From NCBI GenBank assembly GCA_964635975.1, contig CAZWPO010000001.1, forward strand, positions 124,001 to 188,000: a stretch of 64,000 nucleotides of DNA, read 5' to 3'. Position 1 is the first letter of the stretch; each line of letters begins with the position of its first letter. Shown here in pieces: positions 17,616-27,344 of this stretch. The stretch comes from UBA5314 sp964635975 (GTDB lineage: Bacteria; Bacillota; Syntrophomonadia; Syntrophomonadales; Syntrophomonadaceae). A program made the position numbers and the translations under genes. The notes under the pieces are model-generated. The model made no database searches. It was not told the origin of the DNA and worked only from the letters and a program-made list of their open reading frames with translations.

Positions 17616-18025
17616 AAAAACTTGCAGATATTGAGGTAAGCAACTTCGGTGCTGCAAGCGGCCTCAACGAGTGGACATTGGTGCCTTTAATCAGGCATGG
17701 GCGAGTATTTGCCTTATGGAATGAGGGAGAGCCTATCGGCCTTTGCCAATATATGCTGGATTGGGAAAAGCCCTGGAGAGCTTATTTAGTCGGCCTTTCT
17801 ATAAACACCACAGAAAGAAACAAGGGGCACGCTACCTCGCTGCTTAATGAAAGTTTTAGGCATATAGCACGTGAAAAAATCAATGAAGTTGAATTAACTG
17901 TGAGTCCGGACAATGAAGCGGCATTGATACTATACCAGAAAAAACTTGGATTTAAGGTAGTTGAATTTCGAGAAAATGAGTATGGACTGGGACAGCATCG
18001 TCTTGTAATGAGGATCAAAATCTAA
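17576..18025 (+). CDS. GNAT-family N-acetyltransferase
   Basis: 149 residues. The acetyl-CoA-binding segment is NKGHATSLL (R/QxxGxG/A-like) near residue 85, followed by VSPDNEAALILYQKKLGFKV, the usual GNAT C-terminal motif. ATG at 17576 is selected because GAGGGGGG lies just upstream; it lies inside the racemase gene, so translation is coupled. By analogy with AblA/AblB, where an aminomutase and an acetyltransferase make N-acetyl-beta-lysine, this enzyme may acetylate the beta-amino acid made by the operon. That role is an inference. Confidence 0.75.
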   Translation: MVELVQDPKPGLLKKLADIEVSNFGAASGLNEWTLVPLIRHGRVFALWNEGEPIGLCQYMLDWEKPWRAYLVGLSINTTERNKGHATSLLNESFRHIAREKINEVELTVSPDNEAALILYQKKLGFKVVEFRENEYGLGQHRLVMRIKI

Positions 18026-18046
18026 AGTCCATCAGATCAGATATTT

Positions 18047-19609
18047 TTACTTATCATATTCTTCCATATTAACAATAGAATCAAGTTCCTCATCGATCTG
18101 CAATGAGAGCCGCTGCCAGTCTTCGTCATCAATGATTCCGCTGGTATACGCATCTCGTAGAGAACTCTTTTCTGCCAGCAATGCTTTGTATAGGGCTTGA
18201 TTCTCCTGAAACTGAACCAGGCTCTCGTCCTGCTGACCTAGCTCTTCGATGCAACCCTCTAGTAGCTCAATTCGATTTTCAAAACGCTCTTTTAATCGCT
18301 GGTAGCTCTGGTGAGACAAGGATCTCTTCTGGTTTATATCTCCCAACTCCTTGATTGCTTCCCGAAGCGCTATGATCTGGCTGGCCAGGCTGCTGTGCTC
18401 CGCCCGCCAATCCCTATTCGCCGCAAGTCCCAGCTTCTTTAGCAGAATCTTTGTTGTTAATCCCTGCAGCAGAAGGGAAATCAGAACAACCCCGAAGGTA
18501 AGCAGCAGAAGTTGATCACGAACCGGGAAACTAGTATTCAGGCTCAATACCAAAGCCATAGGAATTGCTCCCCGCAACCCGCCCCAAAAAAGCATGTGCT
18601 GCCATTTGAGCGGTACTTTATAGCCTGCCCATTTTACTACAGGGCTTAAGACATAGATAGCAGCTGCCCGCCCAACCAGTACTATCAAAAAGGCCAGGAA
18701 GGTTATAGGAAGCAGGGGCCATAAGTTTACCAGAGTCGCCTCAAAGCCTACCAGAAGAAATACTATAGAATTGACCGCAAAAGCAGCGTATTCCCAGAAT
18801 GAATTTACCGCCAGGCGAGTAGTTGCCGACATGCCTTTTTGCATACCATAACTACCAGTGACCAGGCCTGCCGTCACCACTGCTATCACACCGGATACAT
18901 GCAGCCATTCAGCCAATAAGTAAGAGCCAAACGCAACAATTGTGGTAAGCATAATCTCCAGAAGATGATCATTAAATTCCCTGGTTATGCGTGATGCAAA
19001 CATGCCCATGGCTGAGCCAATTACTGAACCGCCAAGGACAACCACCAGGAAAGAACCAAAACCGTTCATTATGGTGGTGTTGTTTCCCGATGCGAAGGAT
19101 ACAAGAATAGTGAACAGTACGATGGCAACTCCATCATTAAAAACGCTCTCCGCCTCCATGATCATACTGAGATTTTTTCCAACTCGCAATTCTTTTAATA
19201 TTGCTATTACCGATATTGGATCAGTAGGAGAAATGAGAGCGCCAAAAACCAGGGCGGAAGCCAGTGGAATTTTCAAAACATAATGCACCAGCAGCCCTGT
19301 GACTATAGTAGCGATAAAAGTACCGGCTACGGCATAAATTGAAACCGGCTTCCAGTTTCTTTTTAATAAACTCAGCCTCATGTTGATTGCTGCTTCGAAC
19401 AAGAGCGGCGGCAAAAAGATGGCAAACAATATCTGGGGATTTAATACGACTTGCTGAAAATATCCAGTTAGGCCTGCTATAAGGCCGGTGATCATCAACG
19501 CCAGCGCATAAGGGATTTTAATATAGCGCCCCATCATGGCAACAACCGTGGCCAAAACCATCAGCCAGAAAAACGTATCAATATTTACCCCACCTGTAAT
19601 ATCAATCAA
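18047..19609 (-). CDS. Cation/proton antiporter, CPA1 (NhaP) family
   Basis: 520 residues with about twelve membrane helices. CPA1 hallmarks are FLPPLLFEAAINM, SPTDPISVIAI with the ion-binding Asp, and ESVFNDGVAIVLF. A cytoplasmic tail of about 120 residues after residue 395 is predicted to be coiled coil. The start is TTG at 19609 behind AGGAAAG. It exchanges Na+ or K+ for H+. It converges on the riboswitch-controlled osmolyte operon, so two neighbouring units both concern ion and water balance, but it carries no riboswitch itself. Confidence 0.88.
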   Translation of the reverse strand: MIDITGGVNIDTFFWLMVLATVVAMMGRYIKIPYALALMITGLIAGLTGYFQQVVLNPQILFAIFLPPLLFEAAINMRLSLLKRNWKPVSIYAVAGTFIATIVTGLLVHYVLKIPLASALVFGALISPTDPISVIAILKELRVGKNLSMIMEAESVFNDGVAIVLFTILVSFASGNNTTIMNGFGSFLVVVLGGSVIGSAMGMFASRITREFNDHLLEIMLTTIVAFGSYLLAEWLHVSGVIAVVTAGLVTGSYGMQKGMSATTRLAVNSFWEYAAFAVNSIVFLLVGFEATLVNLWPLLPITFLAFLIVLVGRAAAIYVLSPVVKWAGYKVPLKWQHMLFWGGLRGAIPMALVLSLNTSFPVRDQLLLLTFGVVLISLLLQGLTTKILLKKLGLAANRDWRAEHSSLASQIIALREAIKELGDINQKRSLSHQSYQRLKERFENRIELLEGCIEELGQQDESLVQFQENQALYKALLAEKSSLRDAYTSGIIDDEDWQRLSLQIDEELDSIVNMEEYDK

Positions 19610-19636
19610 AGCTCTTTCCTCTCCTGTTCTGTTGCA

Positions 19637-20845
19637 TTAGAACAGCCAGGCTTTAACCTTCTGACCTTTCTTGAGACCCTGCTGCTCGTAAGGTATATGA
19701 ATATATCCATCAGCACGAGACAGGATCGACATAAGCCCTGACTTCCCCAGCAAAGGCACTGCCAGCCAGCCATTATCCTGCTGCTTCAGCTGTACGGGAA
19801 TAAAGTCGTCGCGGCCGGGCTGGGAGGCGATGTTTTCGCTGCTCTGGGCCAGAACAAAGCCTGGAGTTCCCATTTTCAATAGTGGTGTACATAGAATATG
19901 AAAAACCATTAAGGCAGATACAGGATGACCGGGAAGACCTATTAGTAACTGCTGCATTACTCCTACTGCCAGAGTCGGTTTCCCGGGTTTAATAGCCATT
20001 CCATGAAAGAGAAGTTCTGAATCCGGAAGAGATGTGAGCACGTCCAGGGTTACGTCCTTAATCCCGACTGAACTCCCCCCGGAAAGTATTACAAAATCAT
20101 TTTGAGCCAATGCGGTTTCTACCGTCTGCTTGAGGGCTGAGTATTCGTCCTCAACTATCGGATAGATCATCGGCAGGTTTCCGGTGGACGAAACCGCTGC
20201 CGCTATAGCGTATGAATTTACATCACGCACCTGCCCCGGAGAGGGCTTATGCTGCAATGGTATTACTTCATCGCCGGTAGACACTATGCCTACCCGGTAG
20301 GGTCTGAGTACCTTTAGATCTGAAAATCCCAGCGAAGCAAGCAGTCCAATATCCTGAGGTCGAAGCAGTTGTCCACTCGGATATAAGAGCTTCCCTTCCC
20401 CAATATCCTCACCGGTTTGCATAACATTCTCAGCCCCGGCTACCGGTCTGTACACCAGGACCGTATCATCGCCTAATTTCTCTGTATATTCCACCATCAC
20501 AACAGCATCTGCTCCCCGGGGAAGCATCCCCCCGGTGGGAATCCAGGCACATTGTGCAGGTTCCAGGCTGATGTCGCTATCTTCACCCATAAGGATTTCT
20601 CCTACCAGGTTAAAAAAAGCGGGTATAGACTCGCTGCTGCCGAAACTATCACCAGAACGAATGGCATAACCATCAACCGTTGAACGATCAAATGCCGGCA
20701 ACGCCTCAGGGCTATATAGATTTTCGGCAAGTACTCTCTGATATGCCTGCTGTAATGAAACCTTCTCGCTACTACGGCCTGGCAGGCGGCGTTTAACCAT
20801 CTCCTGTGCTTGTTGATAGCTCACGACTTTGAAAAATTCTTTCAT
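19637..20845 (-). CDS. moeA: Molybdopterin molybdenumtransferase MoeA
   Basis: 402 residues. It inserts molybdenum (or tungsten) into molybdopterin from its adenylylated form. Motifs: FDRSTVDGYAI near residue 58, GAxAVVMVE, STGDEV, LSGGSSVGIKD near residue 255 and GLPGHPVSA. It lies divergently from a second MoeA with a fused binding domain and near the formate dehydrogenase genes, whose catalytic subunit needs this cofactor. The gap 20846-21066 should hold both promoters; nothing distinctive is visible in it. Confidence 0.93.
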   Translation of the reverse strand: MKEFFKVVSYQQAQEMVKRRLPGRSSEKVSLQQAYQRVLAENLYSPEALPAFDRSTVDGYAIRSGDSFGSSESIPAFFNLVGEILMGEDSDISLEPAQCAWIPTGGMLPRGADAVVMVEYTEKLGDDTVLVYRPVAGAENVMQTGEDIGEGKLLYPSGQLLRPQDIGLLASLGFSDLKVLRPYRVGIVSTGDEVIPLQHKPSPGQVRDVNSYAIAAAVSSTGNLPMIYPIVEDEYSALKQTVETALAQNDFVILSGGSSVGIKDVTLDVLTSLPDSELLFHGMAIKPGKPTLAVGVMQQLLIGLPGHPVSALMVFHILCTPLLKMGTPGFVLAQSSENIASQPGRDDFIPVQLKQQDNGWLAVPLLGKSGLMSILSRADGYIHIPYEQQGLKKGQKVKAWLF

Positions 20846-21066
20846 AAGATTTATACCCCGCTAAAATTCGCAAATATGAGTCTTGAATCGCAATGTTTGG
20901 GTTTTTAATCTCTTGATTTTTAGCATTGCTTTTCTTATTATACTTAAAGCAGTACCACGGTCAAAAGCAAACACAGAATATTTCCACTTTTGCGGGCTAT
21001 TGCTAATTGATATACAATTGGAACAGAGCCAGACAAAAATAATCCAGTTAGGGGCAATGCATAAAA

Positions 21067-22980
21067 GTGGAACGAAAGATATACATTGAAAACCACCCCC
21101 TCGAAGAAGCCAGAACCATCTTTATGAATAATCTCGAAGCGATAGGCTTCTTCGAGCCTGTTACCGAAGAGATACCGATCCTGGAAGCTTATGGGCGCAT
21201 TGTCTCCGGTCCGGTCTTTGCCCGGCGTTCTTCTCCACATTACGTAGCATCAGCCATGGACGGAATAGCAGTGGCCGCCCAGGATACAAACCTGGCCAGT
21301 GAATTTAGACCGGTAACTTTGTCTTCCGATCAATATTTAGAAGTAGATACCGGAGATTATGTTCCAGCCCAATATGATTCAGTAATAATGATCGAAGATG
21401 TAAATTTCGTGGATGGTGGAGCACGGATTATAAAACCAGCAGTTCCCTGGCAGCATATACGCTCCGTGGGCGAAGACCTGGTAGCAGGTGACATGATAGT
21501 ACCCAGCTTATCCAGGCTGGGTCCCTATGAAATAGCATCCTTTGTGACTGCTGCGATTGAGCGGGTGACCGTGATAAAAAAGCCCTTGGTAGCTATTATC
21601 CCTACCGGGACTGAATTGGTTGAGCGGGGTAGCCTGGAAATGCAGCCTGGTCAGATAGTGGAGAGTAACAGCTACATGCTCTCCGGTATGGCACAGGAAT
21701 GGGGTGCAGAGGTTTTCAGACATGATATTGTCCCGGACCAGCCCGATCTGCTTGCAGACGCTTTGCAGGATGCCGCTGCTCGGGCAGATCTTATTATCAT
21801 GTGCTCCGGTTCCTCTGCAGGCCGCGAAGACTACACGGCGGGACTGGTTGACGAAATGGGTACGCTGCTGGTGCACGGTCTTGCTACCCGTCCGGGCAAA
21901 CCTGCCATATTAGGTATTATCAATAATAAACCGGTAATCGGGGTTCCTGGATACCCTATATCGGCCCAGTTAATTTTTTCCCTCTTTGCCAGGCCAGTTT
22001 TGTATAGGAGACAGGGGCTTCCTATCCCAGAACTGGAGGAATTTGAGGCTACAATTTCTCGAAAGACAGCCAGCCACATGGGAGTTGATGAATTCATCTA
22101 TGTAAATGTAGCGCCCATCAAAGATAACTACGTAGCTTACCCCTTAAGCCGCGGGGCAGGAATAACCACCAGCCTTGTAAAAGCTGATGGTGCCGTATTG
22201 ATCGGCCGTGGCCAGGAAGGGTTGCAGGCCGGAGAAAAGTGCACCGTTACCCTGTTCAAAAGCCGCGCTAATATTGAAAAAAGCCTGGTGGCTATAGGAA
22301 GTCACGATCTTTCAATAGACTTTCTGTCCAATATACTAATCCAGCGTTATGGCATAAGGCTGATTTCCACTAATGTTGGAAGCATGGGGGGACTCATGGC
22401 CTTGGCGCGCCGGGAAGCTCATATGGCAGGGCTGCATTTACTAGATCCCGTTAACGGCGAATACAACATCACTTATCTACAAAAATACCTGGCGAAACAA
22501 TCCTGGATGTTGATTAATATTGCTCACCGGCAGCAAGGTTTGATTATTAAGAAAGGCAATCCTATGGGTATTAAGTCCCTGGAGGATCTGGCTGCCAATA
22601 AGATCCGCTACATAAACCGCCAAAAGGGTTCCGGCACCCGGGTACTGCTGGATTATATTTTGTCCCAGAAAGGTATTTCAAGCAGCCTGATCAACGGTTA
22701 TAATAGGGAGGAATATACTCATTTAGCGGTGGCAGCCGCAGTAAAGAACGACGCTTGTGATGTGGGCTTAGGCATTTATGCAAGCGCCCGAGCCTTGAAT
22801 CTTGACTTTATTCCTGTATCCGAAGAGACTTATGATCTTTGTATACTGCCTGAACTTATGAAAACCGATCAGCTTGAAAATCTATTGGAAACCATAAGAA
22901 GCCAGGATTTTAAAACGCTGTTGAACAAAGCGGGAGGGTATCGTCTGGAAACCAGCGGTCAAATTAGATATTCCAATTAA
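21067..22980 (+). CDS. MoeA fused to a periplasmic-binding-protein-like domain
   Basis: 637 residues. The first 400 are a complete MoeA (ASAMDGIAVAA, IPTGTELVERG, CSGSSAGREDYTAG, GVPGYPISAQ). The last 210 or so form a PBP-like domain (begins SHDLSIDFLSNIL; later RQKGSGTRVLLDYIL and VAAAVKNDACDVGLGIYASA), the type found fused to MoeA or to HTH regulators in anaerobes. The binding domain may sense molybdate, tungstate or a cofactor form. The start is GTG at 21067; the nearest ribosome-site-like sequence (TTAGGGG) is rather far upstream, so the start is uncertain by a few codons. Confidence 0.88.
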   Translation: MERKIYIENHPLEEARTIFMNNLEAIGFFEPVTEEIPILEAYGRIVSGPVFARRSSPHYVASAMDGIAVAAQDTNLASEFRPVTLSSDQYLEVDTGDYVPAQYDSVIMIEDVNFVDGGARIIKPAVPWQHIRSVGEDLVAGDMIVPSLSRLGPYEIASFVTAAIERVTVIKKPLVAIIPTGTELVERGSLEMQPGQIVESNSYMLSGMAQEWGAEVFRHDIVPDQPDLLADALQDAAARADLIIMCSGSSAGREDYTAGLVDEMGTLLVHGLATRPGKPAILGIINNKPVIGVPGYPISAQLIFSLFARPVLYRRQGLPIPELEEFEATISRKTASHMGVDEFIYVNVAPIKDNYVAYPLSRGAGITTSLVKADGAVLIGRGQEGLQAGEKCTVTLFKSRANIEKSLVAIGSHDLSIDFLSNILIQRYGIRLISTNVGSMGGLMALARREAHMAGLHLLDPVNGEYNITYLQKYLAKQSWMLINIAHRQQGLIIKKGNPMGIKSLEDLAANKIRYINRQKGSGTRVLLDYILSQKGISSSLINGYNREEYTHLAVAAAVKNDACDVGLGIYASARALNLDFIPVSEETYDLCILPELMKTDQLENLLETIRSQDFKTLLNKAGGYRLETSGQIRYSN

Positions 22981-23130
22981 TATGTTGATGCATTTAGACA
23001 AAAAAATTTGTAGAATTAGATGTTAGTATGCTTCTTTGAGCAAGGATTCCTTGTCTCTATGTCGAATACTTTAAGAAGCTGTGGCCAGAATACGCCGTTA
23101 TTCTGCCATATTATTCCATCGGAAGGAGTG

Positions 23131-23238
23131 ATGTGGAGCCTTTTTCAGGATATGTGCCGGTATGCAAGCCAGGCGCGCAATTATATGCCAGCAGTGGTAA
23201 AAAAGCGCTTTGCCAAAAGAACATCCGGCCATATATAA
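23131..23238 (+). CDS. Possible 35-residue basic peptide upstream of fdhA
   Basis: ATG at 23131 follows GGAAGGAGTG, which is strong but unusually close (2-3 bases). The peptide begins MWSLFQDM and ends KKRFAKRTSGHI, basic and without recognised relatives. It could be a leader peptide for the fdh operon or chance. The rest of the gap 22981-23307 shows nothing clear. Confidence 0.3.
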   Translation: MWSLFQDMCRYASQARNYMPAVVKKRFAKRTSGHI

Positions 23239-23307
23239 TCCGAAAAGGGTAAGCATAAATAGTTCGAGCTTGTTTAAACAATTTCATAGGGAAAGGAGAG
23301 TCGACTT

Positions 23308-26300
23308 ATGGAGGTTACCCGACGGCAATTCCTCAAGGTAACCGGGGCTGCTGCGGCCAGCTTTGCCGTTATGGATCTGGGCTTCGATATGAAGGCCACC
23401 GCTGCAGCTGTCAAGGAGCTGCGCATCAAGGGCGTTACCCCGACACCGACGGTTTGTCCTTATTGCGCTTCTGGATGCGGCCTGGTAGTTTACTCGGAAA
23501 AGGATCAGAGCGGGAAATTCGTTAAGCTGCTGAGTGTCGTAGGAGATCCGGATAATCCTATTAATGAAGGTTGTGCCTGTTCCAAGGGATCGGCAATGTT
23601 CAACCTTAGAGAGATTTATGATCCTCACACTGGAGAACAGATGGTCAACCCCAAGAGAGTGCAAAAGCCTCTCTACCGGGCCCCTGGCTCCGAAAAGTGG
23701 GAAGAAAAAAGTTGGGACTGGATTCTAGATAAGATTGCCGAAAAGGTAAAAGAAACTCGTGATGCCAGCTTTATCCATAAAGAACCGGTAAAGCTAGCTG
23801 ACGGAAGCACCAAGGATGTTATCGTCAATCGTACTGAAAAAATTGCATCTATCGGCGGGTCCGGTCTGGACAATGAGGAAGCTTATATTTTATCCAAGAT
23901 GATGCGCTCCCTGGGTGTGGTATATCTAGAAACCCAGGCCCGTATCTGACACTCTGCCACGGTCGCCGGTCTGGGGCCTGTATTTGGTAGAGGAGTTATG
24001 ACCAACCACATGATCGATTTAAAGAACACAAACTGTGCTCTGATCATGGGTAGTAATATGGCTGAGAATCATCCTATTGGTATGAAATGGCTTACAAAGG
24101 CTCGCTTGGATCCCAAGCGCAAAGCCAAGATTATCAGCGTCGATCCCCGTTATACCAGGACTTCAGCTATAGCTGATATCTACTGCCCTATGCGTTCTGG
24201 AACCGATATCGCTTTTCTGGGCGGCATGATTAAGTATATCCTGGACAACAACCTTTATCACATGGACTATGTGGTAAACTATACCAATGCTGCGTACTTG
24301 ATCAGAGATGACTTTAAGTTTGTAGACGGTCTCTTCTCTGGTTATGATGAGAAGAAGCGCGCATACGATAACACCAGTTGGAACTATCAGTATGATGCAG
24401 CCGGCAAGATTATGGAGGATCCAACTCTCCAAAATCCGCGCTGTGTATTCCAGCTTATGAAGAAGCATTATGAGCGCTATGACATCGACACCGTATGCAA
24501 AATAACCGGGTCACCCAAAGGTAAATACCTGGAGGTATTGAAGACCTTCTGTGCTACCGGTGCGCCGGACAAGACTGGTTGCATTAACTATGCTATGGGT
24601 ATCACCCAGCATACAGTGGGCAGCCAGAACGTTAAAGCTTTTGCAATCGTTCAGCTTCTACTGGGTAATGTCGGTCGTCCCGGCGGCGGCATCAACGCTC
24701 TGCGCGGTGAGAATAACGTTCAGGGTGCTACCGATATGGCCCTTTTGTTCCATTATCTGCCGGGCTATATTGATTCACCGTCTAATACTGATGCTTATAA
24801 GGACCTTATCTCTTATATCCGCAAAACCACTCCGGGAAGTGCCAAGCTGCCTTTCACCAACCTGGCCGAGTTCAGGGAACTGGTAAAGGCGGGTATTCCC
24901 TATTCCGGTTGGAGAGTTCATACCTCCAAGTGGATTGTCAGTATGCTAAAAGCGTGGTGGGGCAATGCCGCTACGCCAGAAAACGATTTTGCCTATCATT
25001 ATATTCCCAAGAAAAATGACACCAAGAATTATTCGCACATGGCCATGTTTGAAGCTATGCATAAGGGCGAAATCGATGGCCTGTTTATCAATGGTTCCAA
25101 TCCGGTAGTCGGCGGTCCCAATGCCAACAAGGAACAGGACGCCATGACCAAGCTGAAATGGCTGGTCTCCCTGGATCTGTGGCTGAATGAAAGCGCCGAG
25201 TTCTGGAGCTATGAGGCCTGGGAAAGAGCTGTAGACAATCCCAATGTGCCCAAGCATACCCCCAAGGATATCCAGACGGAAGTATTCTTCCTGCCGGCTG
25301 CGGCTGTTTACGAGAAGGCGGGAACCGCTGCCCAAACCGGGCGCTGGGTTCAGTACCGCTGGAAAGGCGCTGACCCGGTAGGCGAATCCAAGGCTGACCT
25401 CTGGATCATCAACGAGATCGGCAAGCGGGTGAAGAATCTCTATACAGGCAGCACCCTTCCCCAAGACGAACCGATTACAAAATTGACCTGGGATTACGAC
25501 GATCCTCATGATCCGGAAGAGCCGGATATCATGAAGATTGCCAACGAACTGTGCGGCTACAATCTAGCCGATGGCAAACCTGTTGAAGGCTTTGCCAAGC
25601 TGATGGACGATGGCAGCACGGCATGCGGCAACTGGGTATACTGCGGATGCACAACCTGGAAAGACGGTAAGTTTGTCTATAAAGCACAGAACCGCAAGAA
25701 GGATGATCCGAGCGGATTGGGTCTCTTCCCGAACTGGGCCTGGTCCTGGCCGGTAAACCGCCGCATCGTTTACAACCGCTGTTCAGTTCAGCCTGACGGC
25801 GTGACCCCCTGGCCGGGTGACGATGACCGCCGCCTGGTATGGTGGGATGCCACCAAGCCGGCTGATGCCACCAAACCAGATGTGCTGGGCACCTGGGCAG
25901 GTGTTGATGTACCTGACTTTATAAAGACCAATGGTCCAACCAGTGCACCTTTTAAAGATCCCTTTATCATGAGACCGGAAGGCAAAGGCTGCATATTTGG
26001 ACCGACAAGTTCATTCAAAGACGGCCCCTTCCCCGAGCATTATGAGCCCTGGGAGAGCCCGACTGAACCTGTGCTGAACAAAATTGCCCTGAATCCGGCC
26101 AGCAAGATCTGGGAGCCCGACAAGCAGGCTAAATTTGAACAGTATCCGATAATCGGCACCACCTATAGGGTAACTGAACACTGGCAGACCGGTGCGCTGA
26201 CCCGCAACCTGCCCTGGTTGGCCGAACTGGTGCCGAACATGTTTGTAGAGCTGAGTGTTGAGCTGGCAAGAGAAAAGGGTATTGAAAACGGTGACAATGT

Positions 26301-26532
26301 TATCATTTCGAATACCCGCGGTGATATAGAGGCAGTAGCCTGTGTTACCAAGCGCTTTAAACCATTTATAATCAACGGGAAGACCGTTCACCAGATCGGC
26401 ATGCTATGGCAGTTTGGCTTCAAAGGTTATGCGACGGGTGATGTTGGCAACCGCCTGACCCCGCATATCGGTGATGCCAATACCATGATTCCCGAATACA
26501 AAGCATGGCTGTGCGACATAAGGAGGGCGTAA
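23308..26532 (+). CDS. fdhA: Formate dehydrogenase catalytic subunit, selenocysteine-containing, Tat-exported (FdnG type)
   Basis: 1074 residues when the in-frame TGA at 23947-23949 is read as selenocysteine (residue 214). The context R-I-U-H-S-x-T-V-A-G-L matches the FdnG active site, and the same frame continues without a break to 26532. A twin-arginine signal (RRQFLKVTGAAAASFAV) exports the folded protein. CPYCASGCG with a later Cys near residue 90 binds a 4Fe-4S cluster; the rest is the molybdopterin domain. It oxidises formate, or makes it in reverse during syntrophic growth, passing electrons to the FdhB and FdhC subunits encoded next. Start: GAAAGGAGAG upstream of the ATG. Confidence 0.96.
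23947..23990 (+). promoter_or_regulatory. Selenocysteine UGA codon and bacterial SECIS element
   Basis: TGA is followed after exactly 18 bases by GGTCT (23968-23972), the loop sequence bound by SelB and at the same distance as I recall for Escherichia coli fdhF. Flanking GGTCGCC and GGGGCC can form the short apical stem with an unpaired U on the 5' side. The stem is imperfect by eye. Confidence 0.8.
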
Positions 26533-26534
26533 AA

Positions 26535-27344
26535 ATGGCAAATATGGTTAATCTATATGACTCCAGCAAATGTACAGCCTGTCGCGCTTGCCAGGTAGCC
26601 TGTAAGAACTGGAACCAACTGCCGGCTGTTATCGAACCATTTAAAGGCAACTACCAGACCAAGGAGAGCACCGACGGCGATACCTATACCATCGTCAAGA
26701 TGACCGAGTATGAGCATCCCGTTGATGGAATCCAATGGAAGTTTGCCAAGTTCCAGTGCATGCACTGCCTGGAGCCCGAATGCATGAAAGCATGTCCCCG
26801 CGGCGCTTATTCCAAGACCGAGACCGGGGCTACCAATCATGACCCCAACAAGTGCATCGGCTGTCAGTACTGCACCTATGTCTGCCCGTTTGAAGTCCCC
26901 AAGTATCGCAAGCGGGAAGATAAAATCGCCAAGTGTACCCTTTGTGCGGACCGGACCGCCGAGGGTTTGAAACCGGCCTGTGTAACCACCTGCGCTCCGG
27001 GCGCTCTTGAGTACGGGGAGCGGGAAGAAATGCTGGCCAAAGCTGCAGAAAGAGTGAAATACCTGCAGATGAACGGCTTCCCCAACGCTACCGTTTACGG
27101 ACGTAGCGAATTGGGAGGCTTAAACAAGATTTATATTCTGACCGATTCTCCAGACAAGTTTGGCCTGCCTGTAGATCCCAAGCCTTACGGTCAGGTTAAC
27201 TTCTGGCAGAATTGGGTTCAGCCTTACTTTGGCTGGTTGATCCCGGTGGCCCTGGGCGCATCAGCAGTAAGCTTCGTAACCACCAGGATGCTCGCTAATA
27301 AAAAAGGAGCACATGCTGAGCATGGGGAAGGGGTGAGTGAATAA
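26535..27344 (+). CDS. fdhB: Formate dehydrogenase iron-sulfur subunit
   Basis: 269 residues with four 4Fe-4S motifs: CTACRACQVAC near residue 12, CMHCLEPECMKAC near 77, CIGCQYCTYVC near 109 and CTLCADRTAEGLKPAC near 135. A C-terminal membrane helix (WLIPVALGASAVSFVTT, about residues 235-252) anchors it. It carries electrons from the molybdenum subunit to the cytochrome b. The start is ATG 26535, two bases after the fdhA stop, with AGGAGGG upstream inside fdhA. Confidence 0.95.
   Translation: MANMVNLYDSSKCTACRACQVACKNWNQLPAVIEPFKGNYQTKESTDGDTYTIVKMTEYEHPVDGIQWKFAKFQCMHCLEPECMKACPRGAYSKTETGATNHDPNKCIGCQYCTYVCPFEVPKYRKREDKIAKCTLCADRTAEGLKPACVTTCAPGALEYGEREEMLAKAAERVKYLQMNGFPNATVYGRSELGGLNKIYILTDSPDKFGLPVDPKPYGQVNFWQNWVQPYFGWLIPVALGASAVSFVTTRMLANKKGAHAEHGEGVSE

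Noticed and set aside
23950..23998. fdhA as two separate genes split at 23949
   Set aside because: Frame continuity, active-site context and the SECIS loop show one selenoprotein gene.
24946..25509. A 187-residue minus-strand frame inside fdhA
   Set aside because: It is antisense to a well-conserved molybdopterin domain; a GC-bias shadow.
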